From: Yoonia vestfoldensis DSM 16212
GTDB taxonomy: Bacteria; Pseudomonadota; Alphaproteobacteria; Rhodobacterales; Rhodobacteraceae
DNA length: 64,000 bases
Reading direction: 5' to 3'
NCBI RefSeq assembly: GCF_000382265.1
Contig: NZ_KB907974.1
Location: 124,001 to 188,000, forward strand
Shown: positions 15,917-26,147 of the stretch, piece by piece
How positions within the stretch are numbered: the stretch's first letter is position 1
Layout: every line of letters begins with the position of its first letter
The notes under the pieces: generated by a model
Told to the model about the DNA's origin: nothing
Seen by the model: only the letters and a program-made list of their open reading frames with translations
The model's database searches: none
Program-made: the position numbers and the translations under genes

Positions 15917-18012
15917 TGCGCTGGCTGCTTGTGATCCTGATGCTGTTGCCGCAGGTCTTGCGCGCGCAGACCGCCGCGACACTGGTCGCCGACAACGTGA
16001 CACTCAACGCCGAGGACCAGTTGATCGCCACCGGCAATGTCGTCGTGTTTTTCGAAGGCACACGCCTGAGCGCAAGCCAGATCGTCTATGACCGGGCCAG
16101 TGACCGGCTTCTCATGACCGGGCCACTTGTCGTGCAGGATGCCGAAGGTGGCGTTCTGATCGCCGACAGCGCCGATCTGGACCCGCGGCTTGAAAACGGC
16201 ATCCTGCTGGGCGCGCGGCTGGTGCTAGACCAGCAATTGCAACTGGCGGCCAACCAGATCAACCGGGAGGATGGGCGCTATCTCCAGCTATATCGCACGA
16301 CCGCGTCATCCTGTCAGGTCTGCGGCAACCGTCCGCCCCTGTGGGAAATCCGCGCCGAAAGGGTCGTTCACGATACGCTGGAAAAACAGCTGTATTTCGA
16401 AAACGCAACCTTCCGCGTGCGCGGTGTCCCGGTGTTCTGGCTGCCCGCGATGCGCCTGCCGGACCCGACGCTGGCCCGCGCGACGGGGTTTCTGATCCCG
16501 CGCCAGAACAATACCAGCCAGCTGGGCAGCGGGATCAAGCTGCCCTATTTCATCACTTTGGGCGATCATGCCGATGTCACGCTGACACCTTATGTTTCGC
16601 CTCAGACTCGCACGCTGGAAATCCTTTTCCGGCGCGCATTTGCCAACGGATCGGTGCGGATCAACGGCGCGGTCAGCGACGACAGCTTGCAGGACGATAT
16701 CCGGTCGTATCTGTTCGCCAACGGCAATTTCAGGCTGGCGAATGCCTATCAGCTGAACTTCAACGTCGAAACCGTGTCGGACAAGGCCTATCTGCTGGAT
16801 TACAGCTATGCCGACAAAGACAGGCTTGAAAGCACGCTAAGCCTGGTGCGCGTGACCGACAACAGCCTGAACGAACTACGGTTTTCCTACTTCCAGACCC
16901 TGCGGGACGATGAACCAAACGCATCCTTGCCGCCGATCATCGGCGAGGCGCGCCATGAGGTACGGCTGCAACCGCGCTTTGGTGGCACGCTTGGCTATGC
17001 GGCCAGCGTCGATACCGCGTATCGCCCTGACAGCACCGATGGCGACGCCGGGCGCGATGTGACCCGCGCGGGCGCAAGGGCGGATTGGCGGCGCGACTGG
17101 ATCCTTGCCGGCGGCATCGTGGCCACGGCCCAAGGCGGCTTGCGCGGTGACATCTACAGCGTCAGCAACGACAGCACCTTTGCGGGGACCGATCTGCGCA
17201 TCGTCCCCAGCGCCATGGCAACGCTGCGGTGGCCCTGGGTCCGGCATGCGGCGGGGCGTGCCAACCATCTGCTGGAACCGACAGTCACGCTAAGCTGGGC
17301 GGATGTCTATGGCGGCACCCCGCCCAACGAAGACAGCACACGCAGCGAATTCGATCATGCGAACCTGTTCGACCGCACCCGTTTCACCGGCCAGGACGCG
17401 GTCGAGACCGGCACCCAGCTTGCCGCCGGGCTGACCTGGACCCGGCTGGGACAGGCAGGCAACGCATCCTCACTGACCTTCGGACGGATCTATCGCAGCG
17501 AAGCGCAGCCCGAATTCACGCCGTCGTCAGGGCTGGACGGGCTGCGCTCGGATTGGCTTGTCTCTGGCCAGTATACGACACCCGACGGGTTTCTGATTGA
17601 ATTGCGCGGCTTGCTGGACGAGACGATCGAGACCACCCGCGCAGACGGGCGTATCCGCTGGCGCAACGACTGGATCGACGTGGGGGCCGCCTATATCTGG
17701 CAGACGCGCGATCTGGCCGAAAACCGGCCCGACACCATTTCGGAATGGACGCTGAATGCGGGCTTTGTCCTGTCGCAGACCTGGGAGATGTCGCTGGATG
17801 CACGCTATGACATCGCGGCTGACCGCCCGGTACAGGCGGGGATCGGTTTTGAATGGCAAAACGAATGTGTGACGATCGCGGTTTCCGCCTCGCGCCGCTA
17901 TACGTCTTCCAGTAGTGTTGATCCGACGACCACTTTCGGGCTAACCGGGTCTCTGGCGGGGTTTTCTGCCGGGAGATCCGCGGGTCGCCCCGCCGCGCAA
18001 TGCCGGCAGTGA
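15916..18012 (+). CDS. lptD: LPS assembly outer membrane protein LptD
   Basis: Outer-membrane barrel that inserts lipopolysaccharide into the outer leaflet with LptE. 698 residues. A signal peptide (MRWLLVILMLLPQVLRAQ) precedes the OstA/LptA-like jellyroll at about residues 20-150 (VADNVTLNAEDQLIATGNVVVF), and the rest is a barrel with alternating polar and aromatic stretches. Two cysteines sit close together in SSCQVCGNRPP (about residue 135) at the jellyroll-barrel junction, candidates for the disulfide typical of LptD. Other Cys residues lie near the C-terminus (WQNECVTIAV and PAAQCRQ). Confidence 0.94.
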   Translation: MRWLLVILMLLPQVLRAQTAATLVADNVTLNAEDQLIATGNVVVFFEGTRLSASQIVYDRASDRLLMTGPLVVQDAEGGVLIADSADLDPRLENGILLGARLVLDQQLQLAANQINREDGRYLQLYRTTASSCQVCGNRPPLWEIRAERVVHDTLEKQLYFENATFRVRGVPVFWLPAMRLPDPTLARATGFLIPRQNNTSQLGSGIKLPYFITLGDHADVTLTPYVSPQTRTLEILFRRAFANGSVRINGAVSDDSLQDDIRSYLFANGNFRLANAYQLNFNVETVSDKAYLLDYSYADKDRLESTLSLVRVTDNSLNELRFSYFQTLRDDEPNASLPPIIGEARHEVRLQPRFGGTLGYAASVDTAYRPDSTDGDAGRDVTRAGARADWRRDWILAGGIVATAQGGLRGDIYSVSNDSTFAGTDLRIVPSAMATLRWPWVRHAAGRANHLLEPTVTLSWADVYGGTPPNEDSTRSEFDHANLFDRTRFTGQDAVETGTQLAAGLTWTRLGQAGNASSLTFGRIYRSEAQPEFTPSSGLDGLRSDWLVSGQYTTPDGFLIELRGLLDETIETTRADGRIRWRNDWIDVGAAYIWQTRDLAENRPDTISEWTLNAGFVLSQTWEMSLDARYDIAADRPVQAGIGFEWQNECVTIAVSASRRYTSSSSVDPTTTFGLTGSLAGFSAGRSAGRPAAQCRQ

Positions 18013-18029
18013 CAATATAAGAGGACCGC

Positions 18030-19253
18030 ATGCGTGCATTTTCGACCATAACCGCCCTGTTGACGTTGGCTTTGACGCTGGGACATGCAGGCACCGTCGC
18101 CGCACAGAACCAGTTCGCCCCGGCCATCACGGTCAACGAACGCGTGATCACGCAATATGAATTGAACCAGCGTATCCGTCTGCTCGAGGTGTTCGGCACG
18201 CCCGGTGATCTGCGGCAGGCCTCCCGCGAGGCGCTCATTGAAGACCGGCTGAAGCAGCAGGAAATCGACCGCGTCGGACTGACCGTGCCGCCCGAGGCGC
18301 TGGAGGCCGCGCTGGAGGAATTTGCCGGGCGGGCGGACATGAATCTTGCGCAGTTCAACCAGATGCTTGCGCAGAACGGGGTCGATGCCGTCACCTTGCG
18401 CGATTTCGTCAGCATCGGTGTCACGTGGCGCGAATATGTGCGCGCGCGGTTCAACCGTGAAGTCACCGTGACCGATGCCGATGTGGCCCGCGCACTTGGC
18501 CAGCAAGGCAGCGCGCGCAGCGAGATCGAAGTATTGCTTAACGAGATCATCATCGCCGCCCCGCCCGAGATGGCGCAGCGCGCGGGCCAGGCCGCGACCC
18601 AGATTTCGCAGATGCGGTCATTTGCCGATTTCGAGGCCGCCGCGCGGCAGGTGTCGGCGCTGCCCTCGCGTGAACAGGGCGGGCGGCTGGATTGGTTGCC
18701 GATCTCGAATTATCCGCCACAATTGCAAAGCGTGATCCTTGATCTCAAAAACGGTGAAGTCACCGAACCGATCATGATCCCCAACGGGATCGCCCTGTTC
18801 CAGATGCGTGGCCGCCGCGAGGCTGTCCGCCCTGCGCCACCGCCCGCAAGCATTGATTATGCCGCTTATTATATCGCCGGCGGCCGCAGCGACGCCGCCT
18901 TGCAGACGGCCCGCGACGTGGCCAACAACGTCGATACCTGCGACGACCTTTATGGCATCGCGCGCAACCAGCCCGCCGACGTGCTGGACCGTCAAGACCT
19001 GCCCCCCGGCCAGATCCCAGAGGATATCGCGCTGGAACTCGCCCGGCTTGACCCCAATGAAGTGTCCACCAACCTGACGCGCGACAACGGCCAGACGCTT
19101 GTGTTCCTGATGCTGTGCCAGCGCAATGCGCAAGGTGCTGCGGATGCCAACCCCGAGACGGTGCGCAACCAGATCCGCGGGCAGCGCCTAGCAACGCTTG
19201 CCGATGCGCTGGTCGAGGATCTGCGCGCCCAGGCGGTGATCGTGGCGCGATGA
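18030..19253 (+). CDS. surA: Periplasmic chaperone / peptidyl-prolyl isomerase SurA
   Basis: Periplasmic chaperone that escorts unfolded outer-membrane proteins. 407 residues. Signal peptide MRAFSTITALLTLALTLGHAGTVAAQ, then the SurA N-terminal domain (APAITVNERVITQYELNQRIRLLEVFG) and a parvulin-like region near residues 170-270 (LNEIIIAAPPEMAQRAGQAA, then GGRLDWLPISNYPPQLQSVI). One parvulin domain is clear and a second is weak or absent, as in many alphaproteobacterial SurA proteins. A start at 18030 follows AAGAGGA. It overlaps pdxA by ATGA. Confidence 0.9.
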   Translation: MRAFSTITALLTLALTLGHAGTVAAQNQFAPAITVNERVITQYELNQRIRLLEVFGTPGDLRQASREALIEDRLKQQEIDRVGLTVPPEALEAALEEFAGRADMNLAQFNQMLAQNGVDAVTLRDFVSIGVTWREYVRARFNREVTVTDADVARALGQQGSARSEIEVLLNEIIIAAPPEMAQRAGQAATQISQMRSFADFEAAARQVSALPSREQGGRLDWLPISNYPPQLQSVILDLKNGEVTEPIMIPNGIALFQMRGRREAVRPAPPPASIDYAAYYIAGGRSDAALQTARDVANNVDTCDDLYGIARNQPADVLDRQDLPPGQIPEDIALELARLDPNEVSTNLTRDNGQTLVFLMLCQRNAQGAADANPETVRNQIRGQRLATLADALVEDLRAQAVIVAR

Positions 19254-20242
19254 AACCCATCGCGATCAGCTGCGGTGAACCGGCGGGCATCGGGCCGGAA
19301 GTCGCGGCCAAGGCATGGGCAGCACTGCGCCACGATCTGCCGATGGTCTGGATCGGTGATCCGGCGCATCTGCCCGCAGGCACGCCCGTGCGGATCGTCG
19401 ACGAGCTGAGCGGGATCACGCCCGACGCGATGGCGGTACTGGCACGCGATTTCGGCGGCCCGGCCCACCCCGGCCAACCCGATCCGGCCCATGCGCAAGG
19501 TGTGATCGATGCGATCGCCACAGGGGTCGATCTGGTGCGGAGCGGTCAGGCCAGCGCGCTGTGTACCGCCCCCATCCACAAGGCCGCGCTGATCGCAGGC
19601 GCGGGTTTCGCCTATCCGGGGCATACCGAATTTCTGGCAGCCTTGGCGGGGGTGGACCGCGTGGTGATGATGCTGGCCTGCGACGGGCTGCGCGTTGTGC
19701 CCACGACGATCCATATCCCGGTGGCGGATGTGCCGGAAACGCTGACGGCATCTTTGCTGACCGATACGATCCTGATCACCCATGCCGCTCTACGCCGCCA
19801 GTTCGGCATTTCGGCCCCCCGCATCGCCGTGGCTGGGCTGAACCCCCATGCGGGCGAGGATGGCAAGATGGGGGACGAGGAGATCGCGACGATCAGCCCT
19901 GTACTGGACGCGCTGCGCGCCGAAGGGCTGGATATTTCGGGGCCGCATGCCGCCGATACCCTGTTTCATGCCGCCGCCCGCGCGCGATACGACGTGGCGG
20001 TCTGCATGTATCACGACCAAGCCCTGATCCCGATCAAGACGATTGATTTCGCAGGCGGCGTGAACATCACGCTGGGCCTGCCGTTCATCCGCACCTCGCC
20101 CGATCATGGCACGGCTTTCGACATCGCGGGCCTTGGCGTGGCGGACCCTGCGTCGATGATCGCGGCCTTGCGACAGGCCGAGAGGATAGCGAAAAACCTT
20201 GATGCCTCCGGCGGGGATATTTGGGCTCGGAAGATGGCATGA
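19250..20242 (+). CDS. pdxA: 4-hydroxythreonine-4-phosphate dehydrogenase
   Basis: Pyridoxal phosphate biosynthesis; NAD-dependent oxidation of 4-phosphohydroxy-L-threonine, giving the partner for PdxJ. 330 residues from ATG 19250 ([22 protein letters not shown]). Metal-binding His motifs are visible in [23 protein letters not shown] and [38 protein letters not shown] is the C-terminal signature. Position after surA and before rsmA is the classic order. The last residues, [13 protein letters not shown], are encoded by copy B of the dispersed repeat, an apparent lineage-specific tail. Confidence 0.96.
   Translation: MKPIAISCGEPAGIGPEVAAKAWAALRHDLPMVWIGDPAHLPAGTPVRIVDELSGITPDAMAVLARDFGGPAHPGQPDPAHAQGVIDAIATGVDLVRSGQASALCTAPIHKAALIAGAGFAYPGHTEFLAALAGVDRVVMMLACDGLRVVPTTIHIPVADVPETLTASLLTDTILITHAALRRQFGISAPRIAVAGLNPHAGEDGKMGDEEIATISPVLDALRAEGLDISGPHAADTLFHAAARARYDVAVCMYHDQALIPIKTIDFAGGVNITLGLPFIRTSPDHGTAFDIAGLGVADPASMIAALRQAERIAKNLDASGGDIWARKMA
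20204..20236 (+). repeat. Dispersed repeat copy B (type 1), inside pdxA 3' end
   Basis: CCTCCGGCGGGGATATTT then GGGCTCGGAAGATG, read in frame as [11 protein letters not shown]. It also precedes the rsmA ATG by 2 bases, and its GGAAG may act as that gene's ribosome binding site. Confidence 0.85.
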
Positions 20243-21084
20243 GCGGGATTGATGACCTGCCACCGCTGCGCGATGTGATTGCGCGGCATGATCTGGCGGC
20301 GAAAAAGTCTTTGGGGCAGAATTTCCTGCTGGATCTGAACCTGACGGCCCGTATTGCGCGGCTGGCGGGTGATCTGACCGGTGCGGATGTGCTGGAGATC
20401 GGCCCCGGCCCGGGCGGGTTGACCCGCGGCTTGCTGGCATCAGGTGCGCGCCGCGTGCTGGCAATCGAGAAAGACCCCCGCTGCCTGCCTGCCCTGGCCG
20501 AGATTGCAGCCCGCTTTCCGGGACGGTTGCAGGTGATCGAAGGCGATGCGCTGGCGATTGATCCGCTGGATTATCTGCAAGCCCCGATCAAGGTGGCAGC
20601 GAACCTGCCCTATAATGTCGGGACCGAACTGCTGGTGCGCTGGTTGACGCCGCAGGTCTGGCCACCGTTCTGGGACAGCCTGACCTTGATGTTTCAGCGC
20701 GAGGTCGCGGAACGGATCGTGGCGCAACCGGGTGGCAAGGCCTACGGGCGGCTTGCGCTGCTGGCGCAATGGCGCGCGGATGCAAAGATCGTGATGAACC
20801 TGCCGCCCGAGGTGTTCAGCCCGCCGCCCAAGGTACATTCGGCGGTTGTGCATCTGACCGCCCTGCCCGCGCCACGGTTTCCCGCCGACCCTGCCGTTCT
20901 GAACATGGTGGTCGCCGCAGCGTTCAACCAGCGGCGCAAGATGCTGCGCTCGGCGTTGAAATCCGTCAGCCCCGCGATCGAGGATCATTTGCAAGAGGTC
21001 GGCATCAAGCCGACCGAACGCGCCGAACAGGTCGGGCTGGAAGCGTTCTGTGCCTTGGCGCGCAGCCTGAAAGCCGCGCGCTAG
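20239..21084 (+). CDS. rsmA: 16S rRNA (adenine1518-N6/adenine1519-N6)-dimethyltransferase
   Basis: Dimethylates two adjacent adenosines in the 3' hairpin of 16S rRNA (KsgA). 281 residues from ATG 20239 ([32 protein letters not shown]); a TTG six codons upstream is not preferred. SAM-binding [14 protein letters not shown] and catalytic [10 protein letters not shown] are clear, and [13 protein letters not shown] is the C-terminal signature. It overlaps pdxA by ATGA, and its initiation region is embedded in a dispersed repeat. It ends convergently, 3 bases from the DUF4167 gene stop. Confidence 0.96.
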   Translation: MSGIDDLPPLRDVIARHDLAAKKSLGQNFLLDLNLTARIARLAGDLTGADVLEIGPGPGGLTRGLLASGARRVLAIEKDPRCLPALAEIAARFPGRLQVIEGDALAIDPLDYLQAPIKVAANLPYNVGTELLVRWLTPQVWPPFWDSLTLMFQREVAERIVAQPGGKAYGRLALLAQWRADAKIVMNLPPEVFSPPPKVHSAVVHLTALPAPRFPADPAVLNMVVAAAFNQRRKMLRSALKSVSPAIEDHLQEVGIKPTERAEQVGLEAFCALARSLKAAR

Positions 21085-21087
21085 GCC

Positions 21088-21630
21088 TTACTCGGCCGCT
21101 TCGGGTGTCGTATTGCTGTCGCGGTTGTCGGGGCGCGGTTTGCGCGGGGCGCGGGGTTTGCGCGCGCGCTGTTGCGGCTTTTCCTCGGGCGTTTCGACCA
21201 GACCGGAGTCGTTGCCTTGATCGCCTTCGTCATCGCTAGGGCGCGGATCGGGGCGGTCCATGACGGGCGGTTGCGTGTTGCTGGCGGTTTCCTGCGCTTG
21301 CACGCGATCCTGCCGTTCCTTGTCACGTTCGGCCTGCCGTTCGCGGTTCTGCGCTTCGAGTTCCTCGCGGCGCTGATCGACCTCGCGTTGGGCTTCGGCC
21401 AGAAGGCGGGTGTAATGTTCGGCGTGCTGGGCGAAGTTTTCAGCATTCACCCGGTCGCCGGACAATTGCGCATCGCGGTGCAGCTGGTTGTATTTTTCAA
21501 TGATCTGCTGCGGCGTGCCGCGCACCTTGCCATCAGGACCCGAACTTTCGAAAACCCGGTTGATGATGTTTCCGCCCGAAGGACGAGGCGTGCGGTTCTT
21601 GTTCCGCGACCGTGACTTGGATGATCTCAT
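21088..21630 (-). CDS. DUF4167 domain protein
   Basis: Alphaproteobacterial protein of unknown function, 180 residues. The N-terminus MRSSKSRSRNKNRTPRPSGGNIINRVFESSGPDGKVRGTPQ is the DUF4167 hallmark, followed by QLHRDAQLSGDRVNAENFAQHAEHYTRLL. The middle is a charged coiled coil (QREVDQRREELEAQNRERQAERDK) and the C-terminus is acidic, then basic (RARKPRAPRKPRP). The Arg/Lys-rich start suggests RNA or ribosome contact, but that is inference. Start 21630 is chosen over an upstream extension with no family support. The 211-base gap to prmC (21631-21841) holds a TTGACC near 21795 on the minus strand as a possible -35 but no convincing -10. Confidence 0.85.
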   Translation of the reverse strand: MRSSKSRSRNKNRTPRPSGGNIINRVFESSGPDGKVRGTPQQIIEKYNQLHRDAQLSGDRVNAENFAQHAEHYTRLLAEAQREVDQRREELEAQNRERQAERDKERQDRVQAQETASNTQPPVMDRPDPRPSDDEGDQGNDSGLVETPEEKPQQRARKPRAPRKPRPDNRDSNTTPEAAE

Positions 21631-21841
21631 TGATATGCTTTCGAGCCTTTGGCTGACCTTGCGCTGGCGCTGTATCGCGCAGCGGCGCGTCTTTGATGTG
21701 GTGGCCTTGCAATGTTTTGGCGACTGACCGGAGAGAGATCGTGTTCTCTTGCCCATCCGATACACAGCAATAAACACGCCGGGACGGTCAAGACAAGTCA
21801 AATTTGCCATGTTCCGCCAGATTTGCGACGAACCGCCGCGA

Positions 21842-22675
21842 TCAGGCCGCAGGCCCCGGCCACCGCCCCGCAACGCCCCGGTCGCGCCCGTCAAGGTCAG
21901 GGATCACGCGCAGGCCGGTGAAACCCGCAGCCGTGAAAAGCGCCTTGACCTGCGCCGCCTGCGTCGGTCCGATTTCCACGATCAGCCGCCCGCCCGGCAC
22001 CAGATGCGCAGGCGCGCCCGCCGCGATGATCCGGTAACAGGACAGCCCGTCAGCCTGATCGGTCAACGCCAGATGCGGTTCGTGCCCGCGCACCTCTGGT
22101 TGCAGGTTCGCCAGCTCGGCAGCGGCGATATAGGGCGGGTTGGACACGATCAGATCGAAGCTGCCGGAAACAGCGCCGAACCAGTCGGACTGGCGCAATT
22201 CGGCGCGCGCATCCAGCCCCAGCACGCTGCGGTTCTGCGCGGCAACCCGCAATGCGGCCTCGGAAACATCGACACCCAGCCCGTCTGCCTGCGCAGCTGC
22301 CGCCAGCAGCGACAGCAGGATGCAGCCCGATCCGGTGCCAAGGTCAAGGACACGGACAAAAGGCTGTTCGAGCGCCGCCGCCACGATGGATTCGGTATCG
22401 GGGCGCGGGTCGAGCACATCGGGCGTCACGATAAAGCGGTGGTCATAGAAATCGCGGTAACCCAGCAGATGCGACAGCGGCGCACGCGCGGCACGACGGG
22501 CGATCAGGTCTGCAAAGGCCGCTTCGTCCGCGGCGACATGCACCCAGAGCATCCGCGCCTCTTTCAGCGCATCGGCGATACCGGCAGCGGTCAGTCTGAC
22601 GACAGCCTGCGCGAGCAGCGCCTCTTGTGCTGCCGTCATGTCCCAGAACCGCCCGCCCGCGAAAAAGCCGCTCAC
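21842..22675 (-). CDS. prmC: Release factor glutamine methyltransferase
   Basis: Methylates the Gln of the GGQ motif in release factors RF1 and RF2. 277 residues if the GTG at 22675 is used, which overlaps the prfA stop (GTGA); an ATG 12 codons later (22639, MTAAQEALL) is the alternative. SAM motif [16 protein letters not shown] and the catalytic [15 protein letters not shown] are present, and [14 protein letters not shown] is the N-terminal domain signature. Pairing with prfA just upstream is the usual arrangement. Confidence 0.95.
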   Translation of the reverse strand: MSGFFAGGRFWDMTAAQEALLAQAVVRLTAAGIADALKEARMLWVHVAADEAAFADLIARRAARAPLSHLLGYRDFYDHRFIVTPDVLDPRPDTESIVAAALEQPFVRVLDLGTGSGCILLSLLAAAAQADGLGVDVSEAALRVAAQNRSVLGLDARAELRQSDWFGAVSGSFDLIVSNPPYIAAAELANLQPEVRGHEPHLALTDQADGLSCYRIIAAGAPAHLVPGGRLIVEIGPTQAAQVKALFTAAGFTGLRVIPDLDGRDRGVAGRWPGPAA

Positions 22676-23727
22676 GCGCCCATCTCGGCCAGCAATGCCG
22701 CCTGCGCTTCGGATTGCAGCGCGTCGATGATCGCATCCAGATCGCCCGCCATCACCTGCCCCAGCGAATAAAGCGTGAGGTTGATCCGGTGATCGGTCAG
22801 CCGCCCTTGCGGGAAATTATACGTGCGGATCCGTTCCGACCGGTCGCCAGAGCCCACCTGCGCCTTGCGGTCGGCGGATCGTTCGCCGTCGATCCGCTGG
22901 CGTTCCAGATCAAAGAGCCGCGTTTTCAGCACCTGCATCGCGATCTCGCGGTTGCGGTGCTGGGATTTCTCAGCGCTGACGACGATCATGCCGGTGGGAA
23001 TATGCAGGATGCGCACCGCCGAATCGGTGGTGTTGACGTGCTGGCCGCCCGATCCGCTCGCGCGCATCGTGTCGATGCGCAGATCATTGGGGTTGATCTG
23101 GATATCGACATCCTGCGCCTCTGGCAGCACGGCGACGGTGGCGGCGGATGTATGGATGCGCCCGCCGCTTTCGGTTTCGGGCACGCGCTGGACGCGATGC
23201 ACGCCGCTTTCGTATTTCAGCCGCGCAAACACGCCTTCGCCTGCGACCCGCGCCACGACCTCCTTGATCCCCCCCAGTTCCGTCTGGCTTTGTTCGAGGA
23301 TCTCGAACCGCCAGCCTTGGGTTTCGGCATAGCGCTGGTACATCCGCAACAAATCGGCTGCAAACAGCGACGCCTCGTCGCCCCCCGTACCGGGGCGGAT
23401 TTCCAGAAGCGCGGGGCGCGCATCGGCGGCATCTTTGGGCAACAGCGCCAGTTGCACGTCGCGCTCGCTTGCCGCCAGCGCCGCTTTCAGCTCCGGCAGT
23501 TCCTCTTCGGCCAACGCGCGCATTTCAGGGTCTTTCAACAGCGCCTGCGTGTCGCTGATCTGGGCCAGAAGGTCCTTGTAGGCGGTGACGGTTTCCACAA
23601 CGGGGCGCAATTCGGCATATTCACGGCCAAGGGCCGCAATATCGCCGCCATTGGCAGCGTCCGACATCTTTGCTTCCAGAAACCGGAAACGGTCGATGAT
23701 CTGTTCGATTTTGTCAGCGGCTATCAT
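22672..23727 (-). CDS. prfA: Peptide chain release factor 1
   Basis: Recognises UAA and UAG stops and triggers peptide release. 351 residues, normal length. The GGQ motif is in [18 protein letters not shown]; the stop-codon recognition segment contains the PxT-like region [22 protein letters not shown]. The GGQ glutamine is the target of the PrmC encoded immediately downstream with a 4-base overlap. It is the fifth gene of the minus-strand run that starts with the M20 amidohydrolase. Confidence 0.97.
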   Translation of the reverse strand: MIAADKIEQIIDRFRFLEAKMSDAANGGDIAALGREYAELRPVVETVTAYKDLLAQISDTQALLKDPEMRALAEEELPELKAALAASERDVQLALLPKDAADARPALLEIRPGTGGDEASLFAADLLRMYQRYAETQGWRFEILEQSQTELGGIKEVVARVAGEGVFARLKYESGVHRVQRVPETESGGRIHTSAATVAVLPEAQDVDIQINPNDLRIDTMRASGSGGQHVNTTDSAVRILHIPTGMIVVSAEKSQHRNREIAMQVLKTRLFDLERQRIDGERSADRKAQVGSGDRSERIRTYNFPQGRLTDHRINLTLYSLGQVMAGDLDAIIDALQSEAQAALLAEMGA

Positions 23728-23745
23728 GGCGCCCCGATTGGCCGA

Positions 23746-24192
23746 TCAGGGCGCAACAATCAAGGGGCCAAGCTGATCAAGCCAGTCCTGCACGCGCGTA
23801 CGGTTGACGCCCATATCGGATTCGCCGAACCGCAAACGTCCGTCGATCACCAGCTGATCGTCCTGAACGGCCACGGTCGTATGATCGGGAAAGCCCCAAA
23901 CCAGCGACCGCGTCTGAAAGGTCATCATCCCCTCGGCAACGCTGCCCGCAATCAGCGACGTGCGCGGCGTGGCCCGCGCGATCGCTTCGATCGCGGCCAG
24001 AACCTGTGGCGCGTCCGCAGTGATCATGCGCACAGCGCGATACCCGCCCGGCGCCGCAACATCGCCAGGCCCATCGACCGGGCCAAGCTGATGCCAGCGC
24101 GCGACATCGGTCGGCGCCAGCCGGACATAGGCCATCGCGCCGAGCACAAGAACAACAAGCACGATCAAGAGACGCAGCAGAATAGTCATCAT
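23746..24192 (-). CDS. DUF1499 family protein
   Basis: A 148-residue protein with an N-terminal membrane helix (MMTILLRLLIVLVVLVLGAMAYV) and a DUF1499 domain facing the periplasm or outer surface; DHTTVAVQDDQLVIDGRLRFGESDMGVNRTRV is the family C-terminal signature. Function is unknown. Its ATG overlaps the stop of the downstream ureohydrolase (ATGA), which places it in the polyamine/guanidino operon, though DUF1499 proteins occur in varied contexts. Confidence 0.85.
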   Translation of the reverse strand: MMTILLRLLIVLVVLVLGAMAYVRLAPTDVARWHQLGPVDGPGDVAAPGGYRAVRMITADAPQVLAAIEAIARATPRTSLIAGSVAEGMMTFQTRSLVWGFPDHTTVAVQDDQLVIDGRLRFGESDMGVNRTRVQDWLDQLGPLIVAP

Positions 24193-25133
24193 CGGTAGGG
24201 TACTCCCGGTAGAATGGACAGCATTTCGAACATCAGGTTCGCCCCGGTAAGCGCGGTATTGCCCGACGGATCATAGGGCGGCGATACTTCGACCAGATCA
24301 CAGCCCACGATGTTCAGCCCGCGCAGCCCCCGGATCAGTTCCATCGCCTGCGGCGTGGTCAGCCCTCCAATCTCTGGCGTGCCGGTGCCGGGCGCATAGG
24401 CAGGGTCCAGAGAATCGATATCATAGGTGATGTAACAGGGTTGGTCCCCGATCTGCGCCTTGATCTCGGCGGCGAGCGGCGTCAGCGATTTGTGCCACAA
24501 TTGCGGGGCGAGATATTGGTTGAACCCCCAGCCCGCCGCTTCGGTGAAATCATCCGCCGTATAGCCGGTGCCGCGCAGCCCGATCTGGAACACCTTGTCA
24601 GCGGTGATGATCCCTTCCTCATAGGCGCGGCGGAACACCGTCCCATGGGTCTCACGCTCGCCGAACATCTCGTCGTTCACATCGGCATGGGCATCGACAT
24701 GGACCAGTGCCAAGGGCCCGTGTTTGGCCGCGACAGCCCGCAGCACAGGCAAGGTCAGCGTGTGATCGCCACCCAAGGTCATCGGGATGAAGTCATGCTT
24801 AAGGTGTGCAGCGTAAGTCTCTGTAATGATACGAATCGTGTCAGACAGGCTGAAAGTGTTGATCGGCACATCCCCCAGATCGGCGCATTGCAGCGCATCG
24901 AATGGCGCCGCCCCGGTCTGGATATTGTAAGGCCGGATCATCGCGGATTGTTCGCGCAGCTGTTTCGGCCCCATCCGCGTGCCCGACCGCCAGCTTGTGC
25001 CGATATCCATCGGAATGCCGATGAACCCCACATCAAGGCCTGCCGCACTCTCTACCTGCGGCAGGCGCATGAATGTCTGCGGCCCCGAAAACCGCGCCAG
25101 ATCATTGCCGCTGATCGGTTGATTTGGCATCAT
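24189..25133 (-). CDS. Ureohydrolase (agmatinase / guanidinobutyrase-like)
   Basis: Mn-dependent ureohydrolase of 314 residues that releases urea from a guanidino compound. Metal ligands are visible in GGDH (Asp123, His124), VDAHAD (Asp147, His149, Asp151) and YDIDSLDPAYAPGTGTPEIGG. The N-terminal GIPMDIGTSWRSGTRMGPKQLREQSAMIRPYN differs from classic SpeB and resembles guanidinobutyrase or guanidinopropionase proteins of Pseudomonas, so 4-guanidinobutyrate is a candidate substrate. ATG 25133 overlaps the stop of the paralogue upstream (ATGATG). Symbol withheld because substrate cannot be fixed from sequence. Confidence 0.88.
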   Translation of the reverse strand: MMPNQPISGNDLARFSGPQTFMRLPQVESAAGLDVGFIGIPMDIGTSWRSGTRMGPKQLREQSAMIRPYNIQTGAAPFDALQCADLGDVPINTFSLSDTIRIITETYAAHLKHDFIPMTLGGDHTLTLPVLRAVAAKHGPLALVHVDAHADVNDEMFGERETHGTVFRRAYEEGIITADKVFQIGLRGTGYTADDFTEAAGWGFNQYLAPQLWHKSLTPLAAEIKAQIGDQPCYITYDIDSLDPAYAPGTGTPEIGGLTTPQAMELIRGLRGLNIVGCDLVEVSPPYDPSGNTALTGANLMFEMLSILPGVPYR

Positions 25134-26098
25134 TTTTTCCTTTTGTTCCAAAGCGCCAGACAGCACAATTCCATCGCCACATGCGCCCCAGCGATGGCGG
25201 TGGCCCCTGTGGTATCATAGGGGGGCGAGACTTCGACGATATCGCCGCCGACCATATTGATCCCCGCGAGATCGCGCAGCATCGCAGCCGCCTGCCAGCT
25301 GGCCAGCCCGCCCCAGACCGGCGTGCCGGTGCCGGGCGCAAAGGCCGGGTCCAGCGCATCGATGTCAAAGGTCACGTAAGTCGGATGATCGCCCACGATC
25401 CCGCGCGCTTCCGCCACCACATCGGCGACACCGCGTTCGTAGCAGGACCGCGCATCGATGTAACGCATCCCCAGATAATCATCACATTCCGTGCGGATGC
25501 CGATCTGGACCGAGCGTGCGGGGTCCACCAACCCCAGCTTGACCGCCTTGTACATGAAGGTGCCGTGATCGATCCGTGCCATATCATCGTCGGCCCAGAG
25601 GTCGGAATGCGCATCGAACTGGATCACCGACAGGGCACCGTATTTCGCCGCATAGGCGCGCAGGATCGGCAGGGTGATGAAATGATCGCCCCCCAGCGTG
25701 ACGCTCGCCGCCCCCGCCGCCAGAATGCCCGCGATATGCGCCTCGACCAGCGCGGGCACGCCCGCCACCGATGCGTAATCGAACGGCATGTCGCCGTAAT
25801 CCACGATGGCGAATTCCGACAAAGGGTCGAACCCGTCCCAGCCGTAAGGCGGATCATAGGGCTGCAGGCACGACGCCTCGCGGATCGCGCGCGGCCCGAA
25901 CCGCGCACCAGGGCGGTGGGTCACCGCCTGATCGAACGGAATGCCCGTCACCGCCAGATCGACGCTGGTCAGGTCCTTGGAATAGGTGCGCCGCAAAAAC
26001 GATACCGCCCCGCCAAAGGCATTCTCATAGGCTAGCCCGCGCCGGTCGTCCCGTGTAAAGGCCAGATCAACCTGCCCTTTTGCGTCTTCCAATGCCAT
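25130..26098 (-). CDS. speB: Ureohydrolase, agmatinase type
   Basis: 322-residue member of the agmatinase/arginase family. The N-terminal TGIPFDQAVTHRPGARFGPRAIREASCLQPYDPP resembles the E. coli SpeB segment. Mn ligands are in GGDH (Asp138, His139), FDAHSD (Asp162, His164, Asp166) and FDIDALDPAFAPGTGTPVWGG. Agmatinase makes putrescine and urea from agmatine. It overlaps the second ureohydrolase by 4 bases yet is clearly divergent from it, so the pair are not recent duplicates. The dispersed repeat copy G ends 6 bases before its ATG and supplies an AAGAAGG ribosome binding site. Confidence 0.85.
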   Translation of the reverse strand: MALEDAKGQVDLAFTRDDRRGLAYENAFGGAVSFLRRTYSKDLTSVDLAVTGIPFDQAVTHRPGARFGPRAIREASCLQPYDPPYGWDGFDPLSEFAIVDYGDMPFDYASVAGVPALVEAHIAGILAAGAASVTLGGDHFITLPILRAYAAKYGALSVIQFDAHSDLWADDDMARIDHGTFMYKAVKLGLVDPARSVQIGIRTECDDYLGMRYIDARSCYERGVADVVAEARGIVGDHPTYVTFDIDALDPAFAPGTGTPVWGGLASWQAAAMLRDLAGINMVGGDIVEVSPPYDTTGATAIAGAHVAMELCCLALWNKRKK

Positions 26099-26104
26099 TC
26101 TTCA

Positions 26105-26140
26105 CACCTTCTTATTTCAAAAAATACTCCCGCCGGAGGC
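26105..26140 (-). repeat. Dispersed repeat copy G (type 2)
   Basis: On the minus strand: GCCTCCGGCGGGAGTATTTT followed by TTGAAATAAGAAGGTG. It lies between the M20 amidohydrolase stop and the agmatinase start in sense orientation. The CTCC-GGCG-GGAG part can form a short stem before a T-rich run, like a weak terminator or attenuator. Confidence 0.8.
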
Positions 26141-26147
26141 TTGAGAG